The translations under genes were made by a program, and so were the position numbers. Of a DNA stretch of 64,000 nucleotides, positions 1 through 10,776 are shown one piece after another. The stretch is from Campylobacter hepaticus. Its GTDB lineage: Bacteria > Campylobacterota > Campylobacteria > Campylobacterales > Campylobacteraceae. The stretch is from assembly GCF_001687475.2 (NCBI RefSeq), contig NZ_CP031611.1, positions 1-64,000 of the forward strand, in the 5' to 3' direction. Positions within the stretch are counted from its first letter, which is position 1. The number at the start of each line of letters is the position of its first letter. The notes beneath the pieces were generated by a model, which made no database searches, was not told the DNA's origin, and was given only the letters and a program-made list of their open reading frames with translations.

Positions 1-1547
1 CTTTTAAACCAACATTTTTGCATTACGCAAAAGAATATTTTTTAAGGGTTGAATTTGAAGATGGAAGTGATATTATTACAAATATTGAAGAATTGGCTTT
101 TTATACTGATCAAAGAAAAAAGATAAAGCAAGCTAAAAGTTTGCATATTTTTGCACCTATCCCTTTACTTAAAAAAATTACCCTTGTTGATACTCCTGGT
201 TTAAATGCCAATGAAAATGATACTTTAACAACATTAAATGAACTTAAAAATATTCATGGGGCTATTTGGCTTAGTTTAATAGATAATGCAGGTAAAAAAA
301 GTGAAGAGGATGCAATAAAAATAAATTTAGAATTATTAGGTGATTATAGTATTTGTGTATTAAATCAAAAAGATAAATTAAATGATCAAGAATTAGAAAA
401 TGTTTTAAATTATGCAAAAAATGTATTTTCTAAATATTTTAAAGAGCTTATTGCTATTTCGTGTAAAGAGGCTAAAAATGAAAAAACTTATGTAAAATCA
501 AATTTTCAAGCTTTATTACATTTTTTACAAAATTTAGATGTTGACAGTTTAAAAGAAAAATTTACTCAAAGAAAAATTTTATATTTGTGCGAAATTTTAG
601 AAAATGAGAATAAACTTTTTAGGGAAATTTTTGATGTTTTATTAGAACAATTTCAAAATTATGAAAAATATTTGTTATCAAGTTATGAATTTTTTTTAAA
701 AGAAATTGAAATTTTAAATCATAAAATTTTAGAACAACTTAAAAGCATTGGTGAAAAAATTGCTAATGAAATTTTTATTAATATTAAAGAAAAAGATGCT
801 TTCTTTTATAAAAAAAATAAAGGACTATTAAAAAAAGATTTATATAAGAGATATGATTATAAAACTCCTTATATTTCAAGCGACGATGTGTTTTTATCTA
901 TGTTTTATCATAGTGATGTTATGAATAAGGAATTTAAAAAAATTGAAAATGAATTTTATAAATCTTTTAAAGAGCTTAAAATTAAATTGAAAAATTTTAT
1001 AATTGAAATTGAGAAAAAAATTTTACTCTTTAAAGCAGAATTTTCAAATATTCAAAAAGATCATGTTTTGCAAAGTGATAAAAATTTTAGTGAACTTAGG
1101 GCCTTTTGTAGTGCAAGCGAAGAATATTTTTTAACAGATTTTAGAGAACTTTTATTTAAAAGTATTTTAGAATTTGATTTATTTTTTGAAAAACTTAATC
1201 TTAAGGTTTTTGCTAATTATAAAAATGCGGCAAAATTAAGTCTTGCATTTTTTGATTATAAAATCAATGAAAGTCGGATTCTTTATGAACTTGATAATTC
1301 TGAATTTGTACTTTTTTATCCTAAGAAAAGTGAGATTTATGAAAGAGTTTTACATGAGCTTAATGTTTATGAATTTGAATCTTTGCTTATTGATAAACCT
1401 ATTTTAACAAAAATTGCTAAAAATTTTTTGGAACAAAATCAAGAATTAATTCAAAAAAAAATTCAAATTGTAGATTTGAAAAAAATAGAGCTTCAAAAAA
1501 GAAAAGAGCAGATTTTTAAAGTTAGTAAAAATATTAAGAAAGATTGA
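1..1547 (+). CDS. Dynamin-like GTPase, 5' truncated by the window edge
   Basis: The reading frame is open to the left edge of the window, so about 515 C-terminal residues are present and the start lies outside. Visible GTPase motifs are the G3 motif DTPG in TLVDTPGLNAN and a G4-like NQKD in LNQKDKL; the P-loop must be upstream. The remainder is a long, lysine- and glutamate-rich helical region typical of the stalk of bacterial dynamin-like proteins, which remodel or tether membranes. In C. jejuni two such genes lie in tandem (Cj0411/Cj0412, DLP1/DLP2) and act as a pair; this is probably the second of them, because a HIT gene follows. The family call is firm; which paralogue it is remains an inference. 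Confidence 0.8.
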   Translation, partial: FKPTFLHYAKEYFLRVEFEDGSDIITNIEELAFYTDQRKKIKQAKSLHIFAPIPLLKKITLVDTPGLNANENDTLTTLNELKNIHGAIWLSLIDNAGKKSEEDAIKINLELLGDYSICVLNQKDKLNDQELENVLNYAKNVFSKYFKELIAISCKEAKNEKTYVKSNFQALLHFLQNLDVDSLKEKFTQRKILYLCEILENENKLFREIFDVLLEQFQNYEKYLLSSYEFFLKEIEILNHKILEQLKSIGEKIANEIFINIKEKDAFFYKKNKGLLKKDLYKRYDYKTPYISSDDVFLSMFYHSDVMNKEFKKIENEFYKSFKELKIKLKNFIIEIEKKILLFKAEFSNIQKDHVLQSDKNFSELRAFCSASEEYFLTDFRELLFKSILEFDLFFEKLNLKVFANYKNAAKLSLAFFDYKINESRILYELDNSEFVLFYPKKSEIYERVLHELNVYEFESLLIDKPILTKIAKNFLEQNQELIQKKIQIVDLKKIELQKRKEQIFKVSKNIKKD

Positions 1548-1817
1548 TAAAAATATTTTTATCTTGTTTTTATTCATTTTAAATAGTTTAAAAAATTTTA
1601 ATATTTTTTAAAGAAAATAAATTTTTGGAAAATTTTATAAAAGATATTTTAGTATTTATATGTGTAAAATCATAGGAACGATATTAAAGTTTTTGCTATT
1701 TTATTTTTAAAAATTAAAAATGTATTATTTAAGTCTTTTATGTTTAATTTTTGAAAATTAAGATATATTTTTGATTGAAAAATGAGATTTTGGAATTTTG
1801 ATTTTTAAAGGAAATGA

Positions 1818-2180
1818 ATGATTTATGAAAATGATTTAATTTATATTGATAAGGAAGAATCTCAAATACCTTGGGTAAAAATTTTTACTAAAGAAAATTA
1901 TAAAGAAATTAGTGATTGTCCTCTAGATTTACAAAAAGAACTTTTTAGCAAAGTTTTATTGTGCGAGAAAGCTATGATAGAATTTTATAAACCTGAAAAA
2001 ATTAATATAGCTTCTTTTGCAAATTATGTTCCAAGGGTACATTTTCATGTTATGGCAAGATTTAAAACAGATGCTTTTTTTCCTGAATGTATGTGGGGAA
2101 AACAACAAAGATTGATGAAAGATTTGAAACTTCCAAGTTTTGATCAATTTGTAAAATTTTTAAATGCTAAAATTTATTAA
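1818..2180 (+). CDS. HIT (histidine triad) family protein
   Basis: A small cytoplasmic protein of 120 residues. HIT proteins hydrolyse or transfer nucleotidyl groups through a covalent histidine-nucleotide intermediate. The signature appears as VPRVHFHVMAR at residues 71-81. Aligned with the canonical HxHxH motif, the first histidine is Arg73, while the catalytic middle histidine (His75) and the third (His77) are kept. The ATG follows AAAGGAAATG with good spacing. It matches the HIT gene (Cj0419) that I remember just before the YceI gene in C. jejuni. The natural substrate cannot be told from sequence. The 270 bases upstream are AT-rich and without another gene. Confidence 0.8.
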   Translation: MIYENDLIYIDKEESQIPWVKIFTKENYKEISDCPLDLQKELFSKVLLCEKAMIEFYKPEKINIASFANYVPRVHFHVMARFKTDAFFPECMWGKQQRLMKDLKLPSFDQFVKFLNAKIY

Positions 2181-2251
2181 CTTATATTAATTATGTATTA
2201 TTTATTATTTGGTTAAAATTCATAATATTAAAATTTTAAAAAAAGGAAATA

Positions 2252-2827
2252 ATGATGAGAAAAATTTTATTCAATTTATTTGCTATGATGTGTTTGTTAA
2301 ATGTAAATACATTTGCTAAAGAATTTGTTTTAGATAAAGCTCATACGCATGTTGGCTTCAAGATTAAACATTTGCAAATTAGTAATGTTAAAGGAAATTT
2401 TCAAGATTATGATGCTGTAATTGATTTTGATCCTGCAAAATTAGAGTTTAAAAAACTTGAGGCCCTTATTCGAGTTAATTCTATTAATACAGAAAATCAA
2501 GCACGAGATAATCAATTGCAACAAGATGATTTTTTTAAAACCAAACAATATCCCGATATGGTTTTTATAATGAAACATTATGAAAAAATTGATAATCAAA
2601 AAGGTAAAATGAGTGGAAAATTGACGATAGCTGGAGTTTCCAAAGATATTGTTTTAGATACTGAAATTGGAGGTATCATTAAAGATCAAGACGGTAAACA
2701 AAAAATAGGATTTTCTTTAAATGGAAAAATTAAACGCTCTGATTTTCAATTTGCTTTAGGTACTTCAACCATTGCTTTAAGTGATGAAATTGAACTTAAT
2801 ATCGAAGTAGAAGCCAATGAAAAATGA
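2252..2827 (+). CDS. YceI family periplasmic lipid-binding protein
   Basis: 191 residues with a clear signal peptide (MMRKILFNLF..., cleavage probably after NTFA, leaving KEFVLDKAHT). The mature part matches the YceI lipocalin-like beta barrel that binds polyisoprenoids or related long-chain molecules: DKAHTHVGFKIKHL near the N-terminus, a central NQARDNQLQQDDFFKTKQYP segment typical of the family, and SDEIELNIEVEA at the end. Expected location is the periplasm. Two ATG codons stand in tandem (2252 and 2255) behind AAAAGGA, so the start could be one codon later. Its role in Campylobacter is not evident from sequence; the gene seems monocistronic and converges with the next gene. Confidence 0.9.
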   Translation: MMRKILFNLFAMMCLLNVNTFAKEFVLDKAHTHVGFKIKHLQISNVKGNFQDYDAVIDFDPAKLEFKKLEALIRVNSINTENQARDNQLQQDDFFKTKQYPDMVFIMKHYEKIDNQKGKMSGKLTIAGVSKDIVLDTEIGGIIKDQDGKQKIGFSLNGKIKRSDFQFALGTSTIALSDEIELNIEVEANEK

Positions 2828-2830
2828 TTT

Positions 2831-3787
2831 TTAGCTTAAAAGTTTTTCTTTTAAGCTTTGTAAATTTTGTTCTAGGTTTTTTTGATTTTCTTGCCAAACT
2901 AGTTTAAAATTTGGTTTAAAATTTTCATTTTCTAAGATAAATTCTGTATTTTTTAGCGTAGATTCTAAAAATGCAAGATGATTTAAAGCTTTATTTTTAT
3001 CATTGAAAATTAAAATAAAATCATTTTCTATAATGAAAATTTTTGCTTTAAAGCGTTTTAAGATTTTTGCAATTTGTTTTAAAATGAGTTTTGTATAATT
3101 GTCTTGAGTTTCTTTTAACTCGTTAAAATGAAGCAAGGCAATAATATAATTATTCTTGCCTTTTATAAATCGTATAAGATTTTTTTCATTGGGAAGTTTG
3201 GTTAAAGTATCAAAGAAAGCTAACTTATAGACATGATTTAGTAGATAAAAACAAAAGATTAAACTTGCTAATTCAAAATATTTGATTCCAGCTCCTTTTT
3301 GAAATAAAAATTGTAAATAAGCACCAAAAAATGCTACTAAAAGATAGTATTCTTTGGATTTAAAAGTTTTAATTAAAATGAGGAAAAGACCTGTTAAGAA
3401 AAATAAAAATCCTAGCTCATTGACAGGTTTAAAAAAATTAGATGAAATAAAATGAAAATCTAAATTGGCGCTATTGAAAATTGTATTTTTAGGTAAAATT
3501 AAACTTAAAATATTTATAAAAATGATACTTGATAAGGAAATAATATTTCTTTTATTTAAGATTAAGATATGATGTTTTCCAAGACAAAATAAAGTAAAAA
3601 TCATAGGTAAAAATAAAGATATAAATAAATTAGCTTGGAAAATACTTGAATAAAAATAAGGTACTTTAATACTTAATAATGTTAAAGTTAAAAAGAAAAT
3701 TTTTGAATTTTTAAAATAAAAAGATAAGATTAAAGTTAAAATTTCAAAAATGAGGCTTAGTGATATTAAAAAATCAATTAAAAACAT
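2831..3787 (-). CDS. Membrane protein with degenerate GGDEF-like C-terminal domain
   Basis: 318 residues. Roughly the first 190 form six to seven hydrophobic helices, followed by FFDTLTKLPNEKNLIRF, which is the recognisable N-terminal signature of GGDEF domains (DxLTxLPN). Where a diguanylate cyclase would have GGDEF, this protein reads IIENDFILIF, so the catalytic glycines and the metal-binding acid pattern are lost, and the domain is short. I infer a membrane sensor-type protein with an inactive or nucleotide-binding-only GGDEF fold. The partner and signal are unknown. It lies convergent to the YceI gene, with 3 bases between the stop codons, and its start faces a 348-base gap. It could also simply be a decaying cyclase. 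Confidence 0.65.
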   Translation of the reverse strand: MFLIDFLISLSLIFEILTLILSFYFKNSKIFFLTLTLLSIKVPYFYSSIFQANLFISLFLPMIFTLFCLGKHHILILNKRNIISLSSIIFINILSLILPKNTIFNSANLDFHFISSNFFKPVNELGFLFFLTGLFLILIKTFKSKEYYLLVAFFGAYLQFLFQKGAGIKYFELASLIFCFYLLNHVYKLAFFDTLTKLPNEKNLIRFIKGKNNYIIALLHFNELKETQDNYTKLILKQIAKILKRFKAKIFIIENDFILIFNDKNKALNHLAFLESTLKNTEFILENENFKPNFKLVWQENQKNLEQNLQSLKEKLLS

Positions 3788-4135
3788 TATATAATGAATC
3801 CTTAAATTATAAAAAATAATTTTATAGAAAAAAACTTAAAAATTATTTTGTTTGAAATAATTTTATTTAAAAATTGTTTTAATTTATATTTTTGATTGTA
3901 ATTTGGCATTATATTTTAAGCTTTATATGAAATTTTATAGATGCATAAAAGTAAATTAATTTATAAAATTTAAGTTTTCAAAGTGATTTTATGGGAGTTA
4001 ATATATTTTAAAATTTATATTGAAACTAAAAATTTTTAATTATCTATTTAAAATAAAGTGATACAATTGTTTTCTTTGAAAAACTAATTTAAATCCAAAC
4101 TATTGGCTACATGTTTTAAATGAAGGATTATTCTT
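3788..4135. other. Gene-free AT-rich divergent intergenic region
   Basis: 348 bases between the start of the minus-strand GGDEF-like gene and the ABC-F gene. It should contain both promoters. The AT background prevents confident assignment of a -10 box. No repeat, RNA gene or ORF remnant stands out. Confidence 0.5.
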
Positions 4136-5713
4136 ATGGTTGAAATAAAAAATCTTACAATGCGTTTTACAAGTCAACTTTTATTTGAAAATGTTAATTT
4201 AAAGCTTGTACGAGGACAAAGATATGGACTTATTGGAGCTAATGGTGCAGGTAAATCTACTTTTTTAAAAATTCTTTCAGGAGATCTTGAGGCAAATAGC
4301 GGAGAGGTGATTTTTGATGAGGGTATAAAAATCGCTGTTTTAGGTCAAGATCAATTTGCTTTTGAAAATTATACTATCAAAGATGCGGTTATGTGTGCTA
4401 ATAAAAGACTTTTTGATGCTCTAAAAGAAAAAGAAAAGCTTTATAAAAGCGAAGAATTTAATGATGAAATTAATGAACGTTTAAGTGAACTTGAAATGAT
4501 AAGTGCTGAAGAAGACCCAAATTATGATTGTGAAACACGTTGTGAAAAAATTTTAAGTTCTTTGAAAATTAAAGATTTTAATGCTTTAATGAGTACTTTA
4601 CCAAGTGCAGATAAATTTAAAGTTTTGCTTGCTCAGGTTTTATTTTTGGATGCAGATGTGCTTTTTTTAGATGAGCCCACAAATAATCTTGATTTAGATG
4701 CCATTTCTTGGCTTGAAAATGAACTTTTAAGGCATGAAGGAACTTTAGTTGTTATTTCGCATAATAGACATTTTTTAAATAAAATTTGTACTAGAATTTT
4801 AGATGTAGATTTTAAACAAATTCGTGATTTTGCTGGAAATTATGATGATTGGTATATAGCTTCAACACTTTTGGCAAAACAAGTTGAACTTAAACGCAAT
4901 AAAACTTTAAAAGAAAGAGAAGAATTAGAAAATTTTATACATCGCTTTAGCGCAAATGCTTCTAAGGCAAAACAGGCTACAAGTCGTGCTAAAGCACTTG
5001 AAAAGCTTGAGCTAGAAGAGATTAAAATTTCAAGTCGTAGAGATCCTAGTATAGTATTTAGGATAAATCGCGAAATAGGTAATGAAATCTTGGAATTTAA
5101 AGGTATAAGTAAGACTTATGATAAAGATTTATTTTCAAATTTACAATTAAAAATAGAAAAAAATGATAAAATTGCTCTTATTGGACCAAATGGTGTAGGC
5201 AAATCTACTTTAGCAAAAATTATAGCTAATCTTGTTAATCCAGATCAAGGAAATTTACATTTAGGGGCAACTATAGAACTTGGATATTTTCCTCAAGATA
5301 CAAGTAATTTAATTTGTGAAAATTTGAAACTTTATGAATGGCTTATGAGTGAAAAATTTAAAGATTTAGATGAAATTCGTAAGTGTTTAGGTAGAATGCT
5401 TTTTAGTGGCGCTGATCAAGAAAAAATAGTGTCAAGTTTAAGTGGAGGAGAAAAACACCGTTTGATGCTTTCTTCTTTAATGCTAAAACGTCCAAACTTT
5501 TTACTTTTGGATGAGCCAGATAATCATTTAGATCTTGAAAGCATTATTGCTCTTGGGGAGGCTTTATATAATTTTAAAGGGGTTGTACTTTGTATAAGTC
5601 ATGATAGAGAATTGCTTTCTGCTTTTGCTAATAGAATTTGGTATTTAGAAAAAGGTAAACTTATAGATTTTTATGGAACTTATGAAGAGTTTTTAGGAGA
5701 AAACAATGGCTAA
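4136..5713 (+). CDS. ABC-F family ATPase, YbiT subfamily
   Basis: 525 residues with two ABC ATPase domains and no membrane segment, so a soluble ABC-F protein, a family that acts on ribosomes. Walker A motifs: GANGAGKST (34-42) and GPNGVGKST (350-358). First Walker B region DEPTNNLD (179-186). The second domain has LSGGE (about 435-439) and DEPDNHLD. The first signature motif is degenerate (TLPSADK in place of LSGGE), and the linker reads FIHRFSANASKAKQATSRAKALEK. Both features match E. coli YbiT as I remember it. The start follows AAGGA at 4123-4127. The next gene overlaps its end, suggesting a two-gene unit. It probably aids translation under stress or on particular nascent chains; antibiotic resistance is not implied by sequence. 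Confidence 0.88.
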   Translation: MVEIKNLTMRFTSQLLFENVNLKLVRGQRYGLIGANGAGKSTFLKILSGDLEANSGEVIFDEGIKIAVLGQDQFAFENYTIKDAVMCANKRLFDALKEKEKLYKSEEFNDEINERLSELEMISAEEDPNYDCETRCEKILSSLKIKDFNALMSTLPSADKFKVLLAQVLFLDADVLFLDEPTNNLDLDAISWLENELLRHEGTLVVISHNRHFLNKICTRILDVDFKQIRDFAGNYDDWYIASTLLAKQVELKRNKTLKEREELENFIHRFSANASKAKQATSRAKALEKLELEEIKISSRRDPSIVFRINREIGNEILEFKGISKTYDKDLFSNLQLKIEKNDKIALIGPNGVGKSTLAKIIANLVNPDQGNLHLGATIELGYFPQDTSNLICENLKLYEWLMSEKFKDLDEIRKCLGRMLFSGADQEKIVSSLSGGEKHRLMLSSLMLKRPNFLLLDEPDNHLDLESIIALGEALYNFKGVVLCISHDRELLSAFANRIWYLEKGKLIDFYGTYEEFLGENNG

Positions 5714-6038
5714 ATTTAAAATTCAATATAGTGCAGGCTTTGGACATTATACGCAAAATCATAAGGGCTTTGGTCCTACAATTTATATAGAAGAAATCGT
5801 AGAATTTGATAATGGTAAAGATTATTTTGATTATTTAGATTTTTATAAAACTTATTCAAAGATCGATGATACTTATTTCCATATTAGTTTTTTAGAAAAT
5901 AGACCTTTAAGTGATAAGGAAATTGCTATTCGCAATGAATATCGTAAATTACGTGATGAAAATTGTCAAAAAGCAAAGGAAGAATTTATAGCCAATAATG
6001 AACTTGAAGTAGAACATTTGCCAACTCATCATGATTAA
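5706..6038 (+). CDS. Conserved Campylobacter hypothetical protein
   Basis: 110 residues, starting at an ATG 8 bases inside the end of the ABC-F gene and so likely translationally coupled to it. It is soluble, rich in aromatic and acidic residues (GFGHYTQNHKGFGP near the N-terminus, DYFDYLDFYKTYS in the middle) and ends in a histidine-rich tail HLPTHHD. I recognise no domain. The position corresponds to the small gene after the ABC-F ATPase in C. jejuni (Cj0427 from memory). The coupling suggests a shared role with the ATPase but does not prove it. Confidence 0.7.
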   Translation: MAKFKIQYSAGFGHYTQNHKGFGPTIYIEEIVEFDNGKDYFDYLDFYKTYSKIDDTYFHISFLENRPLSDKEIAIRNEYRKLRDENCQKAKEEFIANNELEVEHLPTHHD

Positions 6039-6110
6039 TTTTTTATATTCTTTAAAAAATATAAAAGAATAATATATTTTTGATAAATAAAAATATTTCT
6101 TGATAAGAAT

Positions 6111-6695
6111 TTATATTCTTTCTATCTCATAAGGTGTAAAATTTTGACAAAAAATTTCAAATTTTTCTTTTTCTTTTTCATTAAGTTTAATATGTAATAT
6201 AGCTTTTTCATTTTTAAAATCTCTTGTAAAATTGAATAAATTTATTTTTAAAAAATGTTCAAAGCGATTTAGAATTTTTAAATCAATCATAATACTAATA
6301 TTTTTTTCAAATTTAAATGTAAATAATATAGAATTACGGATAAGTGTATTTGCAGCTTCATTATAAGCCCTTGCTAAACCTCCTGTGCCAAGTTTTATGC
6401 CTCCAAAATATCTTACGGTAATAAGACCCACATTAATAAGATTATGTTTTCTTAAAACATTTAAAGTTGGCATTCCTGCAGTACCTTTGGGTTCTTTATC
6501 ATCACTTTTATCTTCTATGATTTGATTTAATTCATTTAAGGTGCGATAAGCATAAACAAAATGAACAGCTTTGGGATGCTTATTCTTTAAATCCTGGAAT
6601 AAATTTTTAAATTCTATAAAGGGGCAAAGAAAGGATAAAAAATTCGATTTTTTAACCTCGATAGTTGCTTGAAAAATTTGGTTAACAGTTTGCAT
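6111..6695 (-). CDS. YigZ/IMPACT family protein
   Basis: 194 residues. The family signature is plain: DDKEPKGTAGMPTLNVLRK around residue 70, then ITVRYFGGIKLGTGGLARAY. The first part is the IMPACT/UPF0029 N-terminal fold and the last third a ferredoxin-like domain. Proteins of this family are linked to translation regulation (eukaryotic IMPACT binds GCN1), but the bacterial function is poorly defined. The gene stands alone on the minus strand, convergent with the preceding gene. Length and motifs are normal for the family. Confidence 0.87.
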   Translation of the reverse strand: MQTVNQIFQATIEVKKSNFLSFLCPFIEFKNLFQDLKNKHPKAVHFVYAYRTLNELNQIIEDKSDDKEPKGTAGMPTLNVLRKHNLINVGLITVRYFGGIKLGTGGLARAYNEAANTLIRNSILFTFKFEKNISIMIDLKILNRFEHFLKINLFNFTRDFKNEKAILHIKLNEKEKEKFEIFCQNFTPYEIERI

Positions 6696-6896
6696 CTTTA
6701 CCTTTTTTATTTAAGATTATAGCCTATGAAAACTAAAATCAATTTGATGAAATTTTTTAAATATTTAAGATTAAAAATTAAAATTGATTACAATAAATTG
6801 CTTAGCTTATAAAATTTATTTAGATTTTATGTAATTCATTTTTTATGAAAGTATTGTTGATTGTTATTTTAAGTTTAATTTTGTAAAATTTTATTT

Positions 6897-8123
6897 ATGG
6901 AAAAAATTAAAAATTTCAAATTTGTCATTCTTTTGTTGAGTTTTGATATTTTAGCTTTATTGTATGGAATTTCAACGTTAAGTATTAGTACAGATGAGGC
7001 TAATATTTATTTTGATCAACAAAAAAATTCATTTATCTTTTCACATAATTTACTTTATTATATATCTCATTTGGGAACTTTTATTTTTGGACAAAATGAT
7101 TTTGGTTTAAGACTACCTTTTTTATTTTTTCATTTTTTAAGTTGTTTGCTTCTTTATTTATTAGCTTTAAAATATACTAAAACTCAACTTGATGCTTTTT
7201 TTTCTTTATTATTATTTATTCTTTTACCTGGAACCGTTGCAAGTGCTTTATTGCTTAATGCTGCATCTTTAGTGATTTTTTTGACTCTTGCTATACTTTG
7301 TGCCTATGAATATAAAAAAAAATGGCTTTTTTATATATTATTAGTTGGAGCTTTATTTATTGATAAATCTTTTAATATTTTATTTTTAACCTTTTTCTTT
7401 TTTGGAATTTACAAAAAAAATGCTATTTTATTAACTTTATCTTTGATACTTTTTGGAATGAGTATTAGTTTTTATGGTTTTGATACAGGTGGACGTCCAA
7501 GAGGATATTTTTTAGATACTTTAGGAATTTTTGCAGCTTGTTTTTCTCCTTTGGTTTTTATATACTTTTTTTACACTATTTATCGTTTAACTTTTCAAAA
7601 ACATAAAAATTTATTATGGTTTTTAATGAGTGTAACTTTTGTTTTTTGTTCTTTACTTTCTTTAAGACAAAAACTTTTTTTAGATGATTTTTTACCTTTT
7701 TGTGTTATTTGTACTCCATTACTTGTTAAAACATTGATGCAAAGTTATAGAGTGCGATTACCAGTTTTTAGATTAAAATATAAAATTTTTATAGAATGTG
7801 CTATAATTTTTTTAATATTATGTTATTTTGTAATTGTAGCTAACCAAATATTGTATTTTTTTATAAATGAACCCCAACGTCATTTTGCTAATAATTATCA
7901 TTTTGTTAAAGAGTTAGCTTTAGAATTAAAAAAGGAAGGTGTTTTAGAGCTTAAAACAGAGCCAAATTTACAAAAACGATTACAATTTTATGGAATTAAA
8001 GATAGTAAGGTTGTTTATTTAAAACTTTTAAATAACAGAAAAAAAATAAATCCAAATGAAAAAATTATCAAGATAAAATTTGGAAAGTATGAAAAAATTT
8101 ATCAAATTATAAATTATGATTAA
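6897..8123 (+). CDS. Multi-pass membrane protein resembling ArnT/PMT glycosyltransferases
   Basis: 408 residues with around nine or ten hydrophobic helices. After the first helix comes STDEANIYFDQQ, an acidic D-E motif in an expected periplasmic loop, followed further on by LRLPFLFFHFLSCLLLYLLALKY, a layout shared with GT-C enzymes of the protein mannosyltransferase/ArnT type that use polyprenyl-phosphate sugars. The C-terminus (from about residue 340) is a short soluble tail. It is annotated only as an integral membrane protein in C. jejuni (Cj0430 from memory). The next gene overlaps its end by 8 bases, so the two are cotranscribed. The glycosyltransferase role is an inference from topology and the DE motif. 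Confidence 0.6.
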   Translation: MEKIKNFKFVILLLSFDILALLYGISTLSISTDEANIYFDQQKNSFIFSHNLLYYISHLGTFIFGQNDFGLRLPFLFFHFLSCLLLYLLALKYTKTQLDAFFSLLLFILLPGTVASALLLNAASLVIFLTLAILCAYEYKKKWLFYILLVGALFIDKSFNILFLTFFFFGIYKKNAILLTLSLILFGMSISFYGFDTGGRPRGYFLDTLGIFAACFSPLVFIYFFYTIYRLTFQKHKNLLWFLMSVTFVFCSLLSLRQKLFLDDFLPFCVICTPLLVKTLMQSYRVRLPVFRLKYKIFIECAIIFLILCYFVIVANQILYFFINEPQRHFANNYHFVKELALELKKEGVLELKTEPNLQKRLQFYGIKDSKVVYLKLLNNRKKINPNEKIIKIKFGKYEKIYQIINYD

Positions 8124-8853
8124 AGCTTTTAGTTTTTTAGAAGTGATTTTAATGATATTAATTTTAAATATAATTTTTAGTTTAGGGAATATTTATCTAA
8201 AAAAGGATTATTTACTAGAGGGTGCTAGTCAAATTCTTAATGATATACAATATACAAGAACTTTAGCTATGATGCAAGAAAGTTTTAGAATTGATGAATT
8301 AGCAGTTGCGAAAAAAGAATGGTATAAAAGCAGATGGCAAATTTATTTTATTAAATCAGCGGCTACTAATTATGATCAAACTTATACAATTTTTTTAGAT
8401 AAAAATGGTGATGGGAATGCTAATTTAGGTAAGAAAGAAGCTAATTTAGATAGGGAAATTGCTGTAGATATAGTAAATCCTAATAAATTGATGAATTCAG
8501 GTCAAAGTGGTGTTATTGATAAAGATAATGAAAGAACTACAAAAAGATTTAATATTACAAAGAGATTTGGAATAGAAAAAGTAGAATTTAAAGGATCTTG
8601 TTCAGGAGCTACTAGATTAATTTTTGATGATTTAGGAAGAGTATATTCTCCATTAAAAAATGCCAATAATATTTACGAGAAAACTTTAGCTAAAAAGAAT
8701 TCAAATTGCATTATTCGATTGTCATCAAAAAAACACACTCTTTGTATACTCATAGATACACTTAGTGGTTATGCTTATATTCCAAAATTTAAAACGCTTA
8801 ATGAGCAATATATCAGTATAAAAAATAAAGACTATAAATGTTCTAATATATAA
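8116..8853 (+). CDS. Pseudopilin-like protein with prepilin-type N-terminus
   Basis: 245 residues. The N-terminus MIKAFSFLEVILMILIL fits a class III (type IV pilin) leader: a very short basic leader ending in Ala, then Phe at +1 and Glu at +5, followed by a hydrophobic helix. This is the substrate pattern of prepilin peptidase. The remainder is soluble and periplasmic, with DKNGDGNANLGKKEA that could bind calcium as in GspG/H-type pseudopilins, and cysteines near residues 163, 194, 207 and 242 that could form disulphides. I infer a minor pseudopilin, perhaps of the Campylobacter DNA-uptake (Cts) system. It has been described elsewhere as a periplasmic ATP/GTP-binding protein; I see no P-loop. 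It overlaps the previous gene by 8 bases. Confidence 0.65.
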   Translation: MIKAFSFLEVILMILILNIIFSLGNIYLKKDYLLEGASQILNDIQYTRTLAMMQESFRIDELAVAKKEWYKSRWQIYFIKSAATNYDQTYTIFLDKNGDGNANLGKKEANLDREIAVDIVNPNKLMNSGQSGVIDKDNERTTKRFNITKRFGIEKVEFKGSCSGATRLIFDDLGRVYSPLKNANNIYEKTLAKKNSNCIIRLSSKKHTLCILIDTLSGYAYIPKFKTLNEQYISIKNKDYKCSNI

Positions 8854-8880
8854 TAAGTCTTTATTTTCTTTAATTCCTCT

Positions 8881-8901
8881 TTAAGCTTAATTAGTTATAA
8901 T
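8881..8901 (+). promoter_or_regulatory. Probable 16S rRNA promoter
   Basis: TTAAGCTT at 8881-8888 and a perfect TATAAT at 8896-8901, about 360 bases upstream of 16S, with no -35 TTGACA, as usual for Campylobacter sigma-70 promoters. The same arrangement recurs before 23S at 17869-17890. The match between the two copies is the main evidence. Confidence 0.6.
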
Positions 8902-9262
8902 TTCATTTCCTTTTTTAAAAAAAGGACTTAAAATCTTTTAAATTATAAAGTTTCACCAAGCTAGATTTTATAAATTAGGCTTTATCTTTTAAAGTTTTTT
9001 TATAAATCTTATTTTTTTAATTTAAACTTTTCTTTTAAAAATGATTTTTTGTTTTTGTTCTTGTTCTTTATAATTTAATATTGTTATTTCAATTCTTATG
9101 AGTCAATCTTTAAAATCTAAATAAGTGATCGATTGAGCCAAAAAAGATTTAGGCATAAGCAATTATGTAAAATCTATCAATCTAATATTAAGAATAAAAA
9201 TAAAATTTTATTCTTTAAATATACTTTTTCTTTGAAGAAAAAGATTAAACTATCTATAATTA
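8902..9262 (+). other. 16S rRNA leader with boxA-like and processing stem
   Basis: An untranslated leader with no gene. It contains TGTTCTTTATAATTT at 9062-9076, similar to the boxA antitermination element. TCAATCTTTAAAATCTAAA at 9103-9121 is the perfect reverse complement of 10836-10854 downstream of 16S. Adding wobble pairs extends the duplex to about 24 pairs (9102-9125 with 10832-10855), a likely RNase III stem bracketing 16S. Confidence 0.65.

Positions 9263-10776
<1,514 letters not shown>

Noticed and set aside
1548-1817. Possible small RNA or ORF between the GTPase and HIT genes
   Set aside because: Only AT-rich sequence, no hairpin with T-run or ribosome site beyond that of the HIT gene.
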